A stretch of DNA of 64,000 nucleotides, from positions 57,738,406 to 57,802,405 of the forward strand of contig OW121743.1 of assembly GCA_933228675.1 (NCBI GenBank), given 5' to 3'. This document shows positions 51,369 through 63,119 of this stretch, in pieces (position 1 is the stretch's first letter; each line of letters opens with the position of its first letter). The notes beneath the pieces were generated by a model that was not told the DNA's origin, did not search any database, and saw only the letters and a list, made by a program, of their open reading frames with translations. Made by a program: the position numbers and the translations under genes. The DNA comes from Stomorhina lunata. Its lineage: Eukaryota; Arthropoda; Insecta; Diptera; Rhiniidae.

Positions 51369-52569
51369 TGCAATATATAAACAAGAAATGCAAACCTTAC
51401 TGAAGATAAATTTCAAAAGAGCAGCAAGAAATATGGCGTCTACTGTCCCTATCGCTGTACTTTTGTAGCGTCCCTGTTGAAAACCCCGATATAAAATCAA
51501 AGATTTTTTTCTGCCAAATGTTAAATCAAAGTGGATATATCGTTTCCATTAGTTGTTTCCGAATTAAAGCGTTATACACTCTTTTTTTATGGGACTTTTT
51601 AAAACGACCATACAGCAAATCAATGTTTGGAAGTGCAATATCTTTATATTAAAGAGTCTTTGCCGAAACATTCGTATGTGTGTCACTAAACTTTGAAGGG
51701 AAGCCACTATACAGACGTTTTTGCAATTGGACCGAAGTAGGGTACCATAGGAACGGAATTGACTGACTTTATTTGTTTTTTTTTTTTCATTAATCAGAAA
51801 AAAATTAATAAGAACAAGTAGAAATAAACAACATTACAAACATTCTAAAGTTTATCTGTGCCCTGCTCTGTATCTGTAGCCATCCAACCATTCATTCATG
51901 CTAATACCTAGGGAGTATCATCTCTATACGATAATCGGCATCATTCCAGACTCTCTAGAGACATTTGTTTTTAGTGTTTCACTTATTTATTATGCTAATA
52001 ATGTGGAGCATCATTGGAGCAAGCGTTTGTATATGGATAAAGTGCTACAAATGTCAAATTTAAAACTCATCTTATTTTTGTCTGTTCGGTTCGGTTTGAG
52101 GAGATTGAGTAGGAACATTCTCATACTATAAAATTCCAATATAAACAGGAACAATTTTTATTTTCTTTTTTTTTTGTTATTGTTTCGATTTGATGACAAT
52201 TCGTATTGAAATTGACACGCGTCACTTGTCTTCAAGTTGGGCGCTAAAGTAAATAAATCTGAAGAATTGGGAAGTAGAAGCAAGAGCATATACAAAAATC
52301 AAGTTTTATCTTTCGTAATGGGGCCAGAATGACGCATGATGGACTATGAGTAAATCTGGATCTCCTTGTTTTTATTTTCATTACCAAGAGTGACAATTAA
52401 AAAAGAAAACATTGAGAAGAAAAGTTATGTTAAAATGATCATATGCTTGAATTCTGTCACGATCCTTGTTTTATTAAATAAAATTTAAAATGACTTAACA
52501 TTTTGAGAGATTTATAAATATAAGATGTACCTACTTATGACATGAAGATCATTGACCGCACCGGAACTT
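51369..52569. other. Intergenic DNA with a dispersed repeat
   Basis: 51538-51640 is the inverse of 37316-37416. The rest shows nothing recognisable; a 77-codon frame at 51898-52131 has no domain. Confidence 0.5.
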
Positions 52570-54530
52570 TTAGTTATACAAATTTTTCAATAGAAAATTG
52601 TTCGTTATAAAGAGTTTTCTATAGAAAACTATTCGTAATTAAAATTTTTCTATAGAAAATTTTTCGTTATAAAAAATTTTCTATAGAAAATTTTTCGTTA
52701 TAAAAAATTTTCTATAGAAAATTTTTCGTTATAAAAAATTTTCTATAGAAAATTTTTCGTTATAAAAAGTTTTGTATAGAAAATTTTTCGTTATAAAAAG
52801 TTTTGTATAGAAAATTTTTCGTTATAAAAAATTTTTTATAGAAAATTTTTCGTTATAAAAAATTTTGTATAGAAAATTTTTGGTCATAAAAAATTTTGTA
52901 TAAAAATTTTCATAACGAAAATTTTTTTGTATAGAAAATTTTTTTTGTAAAAAATTTTCTATAGAAAATTTTTCGTTATAAAAAATTTTCTATAGAAAAA
53001 TTGTCGTTATAAAAAAAATTTTCGTTATGAAAATTTTTCTATAAAAAAAAATTATCGTTATAAAAATTTTTCTATTAAAAAAATTTTTTCAACGAAAAAT
53101 TTTCTATAGAAAATTATTTATAAATTTTCTATAGAAAATTTTTTATAACGAAAAATTTTCTATAGAAAATTTTTTGTAACGAAAAATTTTCTATAGTAAA
53201 TTTTTTATAACGAAAAATTTTCTATAGTACTTTTTTTATAGTAATATTTTCTATAGTAAATTTTTTTTAACGAAAAATTTTCTATAGTAAATTTTTTATA
53301 ACGAAAAATTTTCTATAGAAAATTTTTTATAACGAAAAGTGTTCTATAGAAAATTTTTTATAACGAAAAATTTTCTATAGAAAATTTTTTATAAAGAAAA
53401 GTGTTCTATAGAAAAATTTTTATAACGAAAAGTGTTCTATAGAAAAATTTTTGTAACGAAAAATTTTCTATAGAAAAATTTTTATAACGAAAAATTTTCT
53501 ATAGAAAAATTTTTATAACGAAAAATTTTCTATAGAAAAATTTTTATAACGAAAAATTTTCTATAGAAAAATTTTTATAACGAAAAATTTTCTATAGAAA
53601 AATTTTTATAACGAAAAATTTTCTATAGAAAAATTTTTATAGCGGAAAATTTTCTATAGAAAAATTTTTATAACGAAAAATTTTCTATAGAAAAATTTTT
53701 TTAACGAAAAATTTTCTATAGAAAAATTTTTATAACGAAAAATTTTCTATAGAAAAATTTTTATAACGAAAAATTTTCTATAGAAAAATTTTTATAACGA
53801 AAAATTTTCTATAGAAAAATTTTTATAACGAAAAATTTTCTATAGAAAAATTTTTATAACGAAAAATTTTTATAACGAAAAATTTTCTATAGAAAAATTT
53901 TTATAACGAAAAATTTCCTATAGAAAAATTTTTATAACGAAAAATTTTCTATAGAAAAATTTTTATAACGAAAGATTTTCTATAGAAAAATTTTTATAAC
54001 GAAAAATTTTCTATAGAAAAATGTTTATAACGAAAAATTTTCTATAGAAAAATTTTTATAACGAAAAATGTTCTATAGAAAAATTATTATAACGAAAAAT
54101 GTTCTATAGAAAAATTATTATAACGAAAAATTTTCTATAGAAAAATTTTCATAACGAAAAATTTTTATAACGAAAAATTTTCTATAGAAAAATTTTTATA
54201 ACGAAAAATTTTCTATAGAAAAATTTTTTACAACGAAAAATTTTCTATAGAAAAATTTTTATAACGAAAAATTTTCTATAGAAAAATTTTTATAACGAAA
54301 AATTTTTATAACGAAAATTTTTCTATAGAAAATTTTTTGTTGCAAAAATTTTTTTTATACAAAATTTCTTATTGTAAAAATTTTTCCATAGAAAATTTTT
54401 TGTTACAAAAATTTTTTTATAGAAAATTTTTTATTATAAAAGAATTTTTTATTTTCCTAAAAAAAAGTGTTTTTCTCTATAAAAATTTTTTGTTACAAAA
54501 ATTTTTCTATAGAAAAATTTTCGATCAGTA
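52570..54530. repeat. 31-bp satellite with an orientation switch
   Basis: Left part (52570-53080): unit CGTTATAAAAAATTTTCTAT plus AGAAAATTTTT, 31 bp. Right part (53090-54310): unit ATAACGAAAAATTTTCTATA plus GAAAAATTTTT, 31 bp, which is the reverse complement type. The polarity marker (CGTTAT versus ATAACG) flips near 53085 and the register decays after 54310. The array is therefore a giant inverted repeat. Confidence 0.92.
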
Positions 54531-55500
54531 ACTGAGATATCGCCAAAGAAAACGCAAATTGGCAAATTTTAGCAAAAAAAAAATTAAAAAAAACAATATT
54601 TAAAAAAAAAAATCGAATTATAAAACACCAGAGATATCGCCAAAGTTCAAAACTCGATGAGAATATAAAAAAATTTTGTTTAAAAACTGTATTTTTCATA
54701 AAAAAATTTTAATTTAGTCAAAAAACTGTGTTTTTTTTTTAATTTTTGAACTGTACATCAAATTTTAGGAAATCATTCAACTCAGCACACTATTAAATTT
54801 CATCAAAATCAGTGGATCGTAAGCGAGATATCGCCAAACCAAAAGATATCGATGTACGTAAATTGACATATTTAATTTTTTTTAAACAGTATTTTAAAAA
54901 TTTTTGAATTATATATCAGATTATAGAAAATACTCTAACGCAACATGTTATTATATTTTATCAGAATCGGTCTATAAACATCAGAGATATCGCCAAAATT
55001 AATGAGAATTTAACAAATTTTATTTATCAAAACTGTGTTTTTCAAAAAAAAATTTTGAATTTCGTCAAAAAACTATGTTAAAAAAAAAAAAAAGTTTTTT
55101 GTACTGTATATCAAATTTTAGGAAATCATTCAAAGCTGCACGCTATTGAATTTCATCAAAATCGGTAGATCAATAACCGAGATATCGCCAAAGCAAAAGT
55201 TATCGATGTACGCAAATTGACAAATTAAAAAATTTTTTTTTTTTTAATGTATTTTTTTAAAAAAAAATTTTGAATTATATATCAGATTTTAGAAAATACT
55301 CCAATGCAACATGCTATTAAATTTTATCAAAATCGGTCTATAAACACCAGAGATATCGCCAAAATTCGATGAGAATTAAAAAAAATTTTTTTTGTTAAAA
55401 ACTGTATTTTTAAAAAAAAAATTTTAAAATTCGTCATCGAAGTTTAGTATTTTAGCGATATCTCGGGTGTTTATGGACCGATTTCATTATTTCCGTTTTA
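54531..55500. repeat. Duplicated blocks with GAGATATCGCCAAA motif
   Basis: A block with TCAAATTTTAGGAAATCATT, TTTCATCAAAATC and GAGATATCGCC occurs twice about 353 bp apart (54768 and 55121). A second sub-block (TATATATCAGATT..., ATCGGTCTATAAACA) also occurs twice. Related units lie inside element D (33.7-34.1 kb), so this is mini-me-associated repeat DNA. No gene. Confidence 0.65.
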
Positions 55501-55755
55501 TTATTGCAAAAATTTTAATTGAAAAATCTTCTCAAACTATTTTTTTTAGATTTTAATTTTTTAAATTTAGCTATTTACTTTGCATATCTCAATTAGAGGC
55601 TTATTAAGGGATATATGGAAAATACAAAAAATCTTTCTATTTTCCATCAAAATTTCGACTTTTATTAAATTTTGGTGTGATCACAAATGATCCTCATTTT
55701 CTCAATTTGAGAGTTTTTAAAGGATATAATTTAGATTTTTAATTCAAGATTTAAC

Positions 55756-56040
55756 AAATAAGAAAAGCTATAGTCGGAAGCCCGACTATATCATACCTTT
55801 CACTACTAAGGTCAAATACTGACCAACAATTAAACAAGTTTTCCTGAAGTCTTAGAGACATACATACATATACAATGTGCTATTTTTGCAAAATTTCGAG
55901 ATTCATATCATTTCCGGCTAAAGGCCTGATATGGGAGCTAGAGACAATTGTGGACCGATTGTTAGCAAATTTTGGTTATTGGTTCATATTTATCTTATAT
56001 TCTTAAACGAGCAATAATTGTATGTATATATATATATATA
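55756..56040 (-). mobile_element. mini-me-like element E, 3' part
   Basis: Starts AAATAAGAAAAGCTATAGTC with a CGGAAGCCCGACTATA hairpin, as in element A, and ends at TTCTTAAACGAGCAATAATTG plus a short (TA)n tract. The second part lies at 58771-59108, so the element has been split by a 2.5-kb insertion. Confidence 0.6.
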
Positions 56041-58560
56041 GTACCTGGTAGACCGAGCCTTGCTCGGAGCTTTATGATAAGCATTTTGAGGAAAATTTTA
56101 AAGTTTTTATATATTTTATATTATAAAGTGCTAAAATAAATTTAGAGGAAAGACATTGTAGAAATATTCAGTTAATTTTGAATTATTTGATTTATTTTGT
56201 CCGACCAACACATAGTTTGCATAGTTTACAGTTTAACTCATTTTGAATAATTTTGGAAATTATTCATATCAACAGAAACCTCTGTCGACTCATGCGCAAC
56301 AACTTTGCTAAAGATTATAGTCTGATCAAATGCACAGTTTACGATTTAATTCATTTTGAGTAGTTTTCTGTGGCGCCACCTGTCGGACTTTGCTTATTCC
56401 AATTCATAAACTTTCTTCGGCTTATCCGTAACAACTTTGCTGAAGATTATAGCATGATTAAATGTACAGCATACGATTAAATTGACTTTGAGTAAATTTC
56501 AGTAGCGCCACCTGTCGAAATTTCTTCATACCAACTAAGAAACCTTCGTCGGATTATGTGCAACAACTTTGCTAAAGATTGTAGCATGATTAAATGTACA
56601 GATTATGATTATATTGACATTGAGTAAGTTTATGTAGCGCCACCTGTCGGAAATTATTCATACCAACTAAAAAGCCTTCGTCGGCTCATGCGCTACAACT
56701 TTGCTAAAGATCATAGCATGATCAAATATACAGTTTACGATTTAATTAATTTTTAGTAATTTTCAGTGGCGCCATCTGTCGGAAATTAGTCTTATCAACT
56801 TTAAAACCTTCGCCGGCTTATCCGCAACATCTTCGCTAAAGAGCATAACACAATCAAATTCGCAGTTTACTATTCTATAAAGAACATACATACAGACAAA
56901 CATTCATTTGTTTAAAATAATACTAATTTTTCCCCCTTTTTATTCCCTAATTTCATAAAGTTCCATATGTATATTTGGTACTTTTTTGGTGCCAATTGAA
57001 TTAGGTACATTTTTTTAAAACGCATTTAACATAATGTAGTACCTGGTTGACCGAGCCTTGCTCTGGGCTTTATGATAAGCATTTTGAGGCAAATTTTAAA
57101 GTTTTTATATATTTTATTTTATACAGTTACAGTTTAACTCATTTTAAATAATTTTGAAAATTGGTCATACCAACAGAAACCTCCGTCGACTCATGCGCAA
57201 CAACTTTGCTTAAGATTATAGTCTGATCAAATGCACAGTTTACGATTTAATTCATTTTGAGTAGTTTTCAGTGGCGCCGCCTGAAGTCGTTCATACCACT
57301 AAGAAACCTTCATCTGCTTATGCGTAACAACTTTGCTTATGATCATAACATGATCAAATGCACAGTTTATGATTTAATTCACTTATAGTCTGATCAAATG
57401 CACAGTTTACGATTTAATTCATTTTGAGTAATTTTCAGTGGCGCCACCTGTCGGACTTTGGTCATTCCAATTAATAAACCTTCGTCGGATTATCTGCAAT
57501 AACTTTGCTAAAAATTATAGCATGATTAAATGTACAGTTTACGATTAAATTAACTTTAAGTAAATTTCAGTGGCGCCACCTGTCGAAATTTCTTCATACC
57601 AACTAAGAAACCTTCGCCGGCTCATGTGCAACAACTTTGCTAAAGATTGTAGCATGATTAAATGTACAGATTACGATTAAATTGACTTTGAGTAAGTTTC
57701 TGTAGCGCCACCTGTCGGAAATTATTCATACCAACTAAAAAGCCTTCGTCGGCTCATGCGCTACAACTTTGCTAAAGATCATAGCATGATCAAATGTACA
57801 GTTTACGATTTAATTAATTTTTAGTAATTTTCAGTGGCGCCATCTGTCGGAAATTAGTCTTATCAACTTTAAAACCTTCGCCGGCTTATCCGCAACATCT
57901 TCGCTAAAGAGCATAACACAATCAAATTCGCAGTTTACTATTCTATAAAGAACATACATACAGACAAACATTCATTTGTTTAAAATAATACTAATTTTTC
58001 CCCCTTTTTATTCCCTAATTTCTAAAAGTTCCATATGTATATTTGGTACTTTTTTGGTGCCAATTGAATTCGGTACATTTTTTTAAAACGCATTTAACAT
58101 AATGTATAATGTTCCTATTCATATTACTTTGGAGATGTTAAGTTATCATTTTATCCCTTTTTTACCCATTTTGGCTCCAAAATCAAAAAAGTACCAAATA
58201 CGTGTTTCATGTTTTTTTTACATCTATTGATTGCAGTACCAAGTGTCTTTCTATATTCTTTAGTTTAAAATATAAGAGTGGGTTAAAAAGGTGCCAAAAA
58301 AACTATTTTCACCCTTTTTTACCCCCTATCGGACATAGTTTCAAAAAAGTACCAAACACCTGTCCGCTTATTTTCAAAGCTGTTTAAAACGTAATTTTAA
58401 TTTTGTTTCTATACCTACTACTTTAGGAGACATAGCGTTTTCGATTTTTTCCCCTTTTTACCCTCTTAGAGGTAAAAGTTCCAAAAGTCCATTCTTCTTC
58501 GACCTATACATCAAAAAAGATACCCACTGTCCAAATTTTATCAAAATCGTTAGAGCCGTT
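56041..58560. repeat. Two-copy segmental repeat containing 132-bp tandem units
   Basis: A segment beginning GTACCTGGTAGACCGAGCCT and ending near ATTTGGTACTTTTTTGGTGC occurs at 56041-57000 and again at 57036-58075. Each holds four or five 132-bp tandem units marked by (T)GGCGCCACCTGTCGG; for example, the first copy has them at 56371, 56503, 56635 and 56767. Near its start is the hairpin CCGAGCCTTGCTCGG. The closing part (58100-58560) ends with AAATTTTATCAAAATCGTTA, common in dispersed insect repeats. No coding sequence. Confidence 0.75.
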
Positions 58561-58570
58561 TTCGAGATAG

Positions 58571-58572
58571 CC

Positions 58573-58613
<41 letters not shown>

Positions 58614-58709
58614 ATATATATAATATATATATATATATATACAATTATTGTTCGTTTAAGAATATACGATATATATATATATATATATATATAAAGAAAC
58701 CGTCCAATG

Positions 58710-58770
<61 letters not shown>
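58571..58770. repeat. (TA)n microsatellite with embedded fragments
   Basis: Long TA runs enclose a copy of ACAATTATTGTTCGTTTAAG (from 58640) and, at 58693-58712, a 20-bp piece identical to part of the Tc1 transposase gene at 60365-60384. The (TA)n position fits the second proto-microsatellite of mini-me-type elements. Confidence 0.9.
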
Positions 58771-59108
58771 TACAATTATTGCCCGTTTAAGAATATAAGA
58801 TAAGATACAACTTCTCTAACTAATGCATTTGCCATTCGGAGCCGGAGTTAAAACGTAGGTCCCTTTTAATGAGTCTGAAAATAGAATCGGATGCAGCTCA
58901 TTGTCTGAGAGAAGTACCCTTTGTTCCAATTGGAATGTTGTGTGGGAACTATATATGTTTGTATATATAATTCATTTGTAATTTTAATTTGATCAAAATC
59001 AGACGGTCTCAGAAAGTGATTCTGAGTCGATCTGCATTCCTAAATTATTCAACAAAACTACAAACTCATGATGCCCTTCCCATCTGTTTTATTTAGTATA
59101 GGGTATAT
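58771..59108 (-). mobile_element. mini-me-like element E, 5' part
   Basis: Continues from ACAATTATTGCCCGTTTAAG, a duplicate of the sequence at 58640, through CAGACGGTCTCAGAAAGTGA and TTCTGAGTCGAT to a degraded CCCTTCCCATCTG...TATAGGGTATA terminus. These are the usual 5' landmarks in reverse. Confidence 0.55.
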
Positions 59109-60080
59109 AATCAAATTCCAACTTAAAATCTGAACACTTTGTCATTTCATTTAACGATGAGATTCTTCCTAATTTATTAAACTGGAGTAATATGACAAAA
59201 ATTAATATCTGAATGGAAAGGAAATTCCCAGCGCATTTTTGTTGAGGTTAACGACAATAAAAACCACATTAATGCAGTTTTATATACTTATACTTATTTT
59301 TACTTATATTTTAAATAAGATTTATGGTTTTTAAATTAAGTCACTCTATAGAAGTAAATAATGTCGTTATAGTATGAGTACAAAACAAATGATGATGGTA
59401 GAACGGTTGGGTGGGGGTGACTCTTAGAGGAAACATTTAACTGCTATGGGATCACATCAACACTCACATTTTTATAGTACAATTTGCGATGCATAAAATT
59501 AAAGTTACAATTTAATTTTACATCTCAAATGGAGATATTGTTATATTTATTATTAATATGGAGCCAGACTTTTGATAAACATTTAGTTTTACACTTTATT
59601 TAAATTCGTATGAATGCACTTTTATTGTGAAATGTTAAAGTAAACAATAATTTAATTTTGTAACTTACCGGATGACAAAAACTTTAATCTATATCAGCGA
59701 ATGGCACTATTTCATTTTTCCTATCACTACTGATAGAAGTTGTTGTTGTCATAAATAAAATTTGTCATTGCACAGATTCTGATCACGATAAGTCTCATAA
59801 TATGGATCCCATATGATTGATCCATATTCCGAAATAGGTCTAATTTAGGATCAAGTTAAATACCAAGATCAAGAATATATTCCAAAAGTACATAGTTGTT
59901 TTAAGGTTAAGCTACATCATGTTGTGCTATTATCAGCGAAAAAAGTTATCGAGTTCTTCCTGAAGATAAACTCAAGAAAGATTTTTACATCATCGGCCTA
60001 CATTGATGTATCGCAAAATTTAATAAGAACATGTCAGGCCGAGGTGGCTAACTTGGGGAACACCAGACGACACAGATATA
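59109..60080. other. Intergenic DNA
   Basis: A/T-rich with no clear gene. A frame at 59924-60229 overlaps the Tc1 remnant, lacks an ATG start and matches nothing I recognise, so it is not called. Confidence 0.5.
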
Positions 60081-60590
60081 CAGCTGTGTTCAAAAAATGG
60101 TACTGGTCCATTATATCAAGTAAAAGGTATCATGGACCAACGGGTATACGTCGAAATTTTAGACACTGTCATACTTCCATACGCAGAGTGGAATATGCCT
60201 CTGAAATGGGTCTATCAACAGGACAATGACCCGGAGCATACCAGTAAACTAGCGAAGGAGTGGTTTCGTGACAACGGGGTTGAGGTTATGTCATGGCCCG
60301 CTCATTCCCCTGACCTCAATCCCATAGAGCATCTATGGGGTGATGTTAAAAAATATGTTTCCGAAAAGAAACCGTCCAATGCTAAGGCTTTATGGCGCAC
60401 AGTCCAGGATGCGTGGAGTAATATCCCAGTAAACCGCTGTAGAGACCTCACCGATTCAATGCCACGCCGATGTGCCGCCGTTATTAAGAACCAAAAATAT
60501 TAAGAACTCGAACGTTTTCAAATTGTTCTGAATTGTTTTTCTTAACATTTTTTAATGAAAACAATAATACTCCTATTATTTTGAACAGTG
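60081..60590 (+). mobile_element. Internally deleted Tc1-like element (probable)
   Basis: A TA is followed at 60081 by CAGCTGTGTTCAAAAAATGG, resembling a Tc1-family terminal repeat. Within that sequence it passes straight into the transposase C-terminal frame. After the stop, 60569-60590 reads ACTCCTATTATTTTGAACAG plus TG, close to the inverse of a Tc1-type end seen complete at 63811-63836. The missing N-terminal two thirds and the microhomology at the junction suggest an internal deletion. The right end lacks a clean TA. Confidence 0.55.
60093..60503 (+). pseudogene. Tc1-family transposase, C-terminal part
   Basis: From the first in-frame ATG (60132) 123 residues remain open, preceded in frame by a segment reading NGTGPLYQVKGI. 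The second catalytic Asp is in QQDNDPEHTS and the final Glu in SPDLNPIEHLW, with 34 residues between, so it is the DD34E class. The DNA-binding domain and first catalytic Asp are absent, so it cannot make an active transposase. Confidence 0.88.
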
Positions 60591-60591
60591 A

Positions 60592-60599
60592 ATTTTAAT
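60592..60599. repeat. hAT target-site duplication, left
   Basis: ATTTTAAT directly before the left terminus CAGAGACCG. The same 8 bp follow the right terminus at 63135-63142. Confidence 0.9.
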
Positions 60600-60600
60600 C

Positions 60601-61239
60601 AGAGACCGAATATTAATACTTTTAAAACAATATTTTCATATTTTAATCCATACAAAAACAATCATTAAAGTTTAAAAAATAATAAAAATCCCTAAAGATT
60701 TTTAATTGTTCGAAAAATTTTGTATCGTTTTTCAATCCGATGAAAATAAAAAAATCTTTTGGGATATTTATCAGTTCAAAATAATTTTCATCTTTTTTCA
60801 TCCGATGAAAAAAAAAATTTTTGATAGAAAATATTCAAATTTTATTTCTGTATTTGGTTTCATTCATCATAATGTTCTTGCATAGATTAGGCAACTCCAA
60901 AATCCTTGCGCCAGCTGCCGTAGCAGTGGGATTTCTCGCATGATTACCCCTTGGAGTAATGTTGTTTCTTTCCATGCTTAAAACATCGTGAGTGCTAAGT
61001 CGATGGGTCATGGGTGCAAAGACACAAGCCACGTTTGTATAGCGAGCCACTCGATCCGAGACTGACGCCCGCTTGCAGCCGCAACTAACATGTTGAACAG
61101 ATGCTGCATTTCGTACTTTACCAAGTACAATTATCTTAGAACCTTAGAGCATATACGTTGAAATCGCTCTAAGATAACTCCCTTTTATATTAGCCCTGAC
61201 CTAGAATCCCGCACGGGTTGTGTACCGCATCTAAAACTA
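60601..61239. other. hAT interior, left arm
   Basis: Holds A/T repeats, then a more balanced stretch (60850-61220) with a 71-codon minus-strand frame at 61050-60835 of unknown nature. It might be a captured exon fragment, but nothing is recognised. Confidence 0.45.
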
Positions 61240-62543
61240 TCGGGTGTTTTTTATTGAGGTATAGAACTTTAAGTTGGCATCACTTTTTTAACTGGCGGCC
61301 ATTTTGTCAGCTGTCAAGTGATTAATATTTAGTTTGGTTTGCCATTTCATCATGAACAGGTTGACAAAAGAACAACGCTTGCAAATCGTGCAAATTTATT
61401 TCGAAAATAATGGTTCAGTTCGCGAAGTTTACCGCAAGCTCCGTCCATTTTATGGTCGACATAATCGTCCATCAGAGCAATTAATTCGGTTAACAATGGA
61501 TCGTTTTCACACTACGTTTACTCTATGTGATAATACGCATCCGCAGCGACGTCGAACAGTGCGCACCGAAGAAACAATTGCCGCTGTAGAGCAAAGTGTT
61601 GAAGAGGACCCGAATGAATCGATTCGCCACCGTGCACAGCAATTGGAGCTTTGTCCATCAACTTTATGGAAGATTTTGCGCAAAGATCTTGGCTTGCGAC
61701 CTTACAAGATCCAGCTTGTGCAAGAATTAAAGCCGCGAGACCATGCAATGCGTCGTGATTTTGGTGTATGGGCCGAAAATGAGATTGATCTCGATGCTGA
61801 TTTTCATCGCAAAATTTTGTTCAGTGATGAGGCTCATTTTTGGTTGAATGGCTACGTCAACAAGCAAAATTGCCGCATTTGGAGTGAAGAGAATCCACAT
61901 GAGACCCTTGAGACGCCATTACATCCACAAAAACTGACTGTTTGGTGTGCTCTATGGGCTGGTGGAGTCATTGGGCCATACTTTTTCCGAAATAATGCTG
62001 GAGAGTCAGTTACCATAAATGGAGACCGGTATAGAGCCATGATAACCGACTATTTTGTTCCCCAATTGGATGGCATGAATGTGGATGAGTTGTGGTTCCA
62101 ACAAGACGGCGCTACATGCCACACAGCGCACGTCACAATTGATTTATTGAAGGAAACATTCGATGAGCGCATAATTTCGCGGAATGGACCTGTCAATTGG
62201 CCACCAATATCGTGCGATTTGACACCACTGGATTATTTTCTTTGGGGATATGTGAAGTTGCTCGTCTACGCCAACAAACCAGAAACGTTAGGGGACTTGG
62301 AAGCCAACATTCGTGGCGTTATTGCCAACATACGGCCCCATATGATCGAAAAAGTAGTTGAAAATTGGACCTGTAGAATTGGCTTTATTCGAGCCAGCCG
62401 CGGCTGCCACATGCCCGAAATCATATTTAAACATTAATGGCATAAAATTATCCTTCCAATAAAGCCAAATTGATGGACATTAAAACGATTTTCTTGTGTT
62501 TTATTATAATTCGAAGTTCTATACCTCTAAAAAAAACACCCAT
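61240..62543 (+). mobile_element. Full-length rosa-like (DD41D) mariner element
   Basis: 1304 bp, bounded by TA at 61238-61239 and 62544-62545. Terminal inverted repeats of about 30 bp (61240-61269 and 62514-62543) share GGGTGTTTTTT and GAGGTATAGAACTT with four mismatches. It contains one intact transposase frame and is inserted inside the hAT element, so it is the youngest layer here. Confidence 0.92.
61352..62437 (+). CDS. mariner-type transposase, DD41D (rosa family)
   Basis: 361 aa with no internal stop; the ATG at 61352 (MNRLTKEQRL) is the first in frame. Residues 1-125 form the helix-turn-helix DNA-binding region that would bind the terminal repeats. The linker motif is VQELKPRDHAMRRDF. 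The catalytic triad is D159 (FSDEAHFW), D252 (FQQDGATCHTA) and D294 (LTPLDYFLWGY), with 41 residues between the last two. That spacing defines the rosa/DD41D group, first named in Ceratitis. The enzyme would excise and reinsert the element at TA sites in the nucleus. The length is normal and all catalytic residues are present, so the copy may be active. There are 112 bp between the left end and the start codon and 106 bp after the stop. Confidence 0.95.
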   Translation: MNRLTKEQRLQIVQIYFENNGSVREVYRKLRPFYGRHNRPSEQLIRLTMDRFHTTFTLCDNTHPQRRRTVRTEETIAAVEQSVEEDPNESIRHRAQQLELCPSTLWKILRKDLGLRPYKIQLVQELKPRDHAMRRDFGVWAENEIDLDADFHRKILFSDEAHFWLNGYVNKQNCRIWSEENPHETLETPLHPQKLTVWCALWAGGVIGPYFFRNNAGESVTINGDRYRAMITDYFVPQLDGMNVDELWFQQDGATCHTAHVTIDLLKETFDERIISRNGPVNWPPISCDLTPLDYFLWGYVKLLVYANKPETLGDLEANIRGVIANIRPHMIEKVVENWTCRIGFIRASRGCHMPEIIFKH

Positions 62544-62545
62544 TA

Positions 62546-63119
62546 GGTTGCTCAGGTTTACAAGATGTACCACGAGAAGGTTAGAGTGGGAATTGGATAC
62601 AATTCTTACCTGGTGGCTAGAGACGCCAGGAAATTGCTGCATCCTCCCAGGCCCTATGCTCCACTGGTAATCTAGGATGATAGAAGAAGAAGTATAAAAA
62701 GTATAAAAAGTCTTTAGGACGTTTAAATAACAATAAATTCAATTATTGTTGCAAATTTTATTTTGAAATGGTTTTGCGGGTCAAAGAAACCACCAAAAGT
62801 TTCATTAGGACTATTAGGTTTAACTTCGATGTCCTAGAACATTCCAATTAATTGGAAACATATTCATAAATTCATTATTGAAAATTTTAAAATTTCAAAA
62901 ATATTTTATTTTTTTAAAGTCAAAACAGAAGTTCAAAAATAAAACAATCAATAAAATATTTTTCTGTTCGGATATTTATCGTTAAAGATATTTAAAATTT
63001 TCATCATGAGGGATATTTATATTTCAAATATAAATCCCTCATTTTTATTCATCGATCGAAATGAAAATAAATTTTCATCGGCAATGATATTTATACTTGA
63101 TTGATTTAAAAAATAAAAC
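62546..63119. other. hAT interior, right arm
   Basis: A moderately G+C stretch (62546-62680) followed by A/T-rich sequence. At 63008-63040 GAGGGAT...ATCCCTC arms enclose a further 10-bp palindrome, giving a roughly 15-bp stem. No gene. Confidence 0.5.

Noticed and set aside
46577..51500. Frames up to 437 codons on both strands with SIYRQKL or LYIDNFC heptads
   Set aside because: They are the translation of a 21-bp satellite whose length is a multiple of three; equally open on both strands and in several frames.
59924..60229. 101-codon frame as the N-terminal part of the Tc1 transposase
   Set aside because: It begins with GTG, is in another frame from the catalytic region and shows no helix-turn-helix or first catalytic Asp motif.
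60835..61050. 71-codon frame as the remains of a hAT transposase
   Set aside because: It lacks the hAT dimerisation signature and I recognise no homology; left as unknown.
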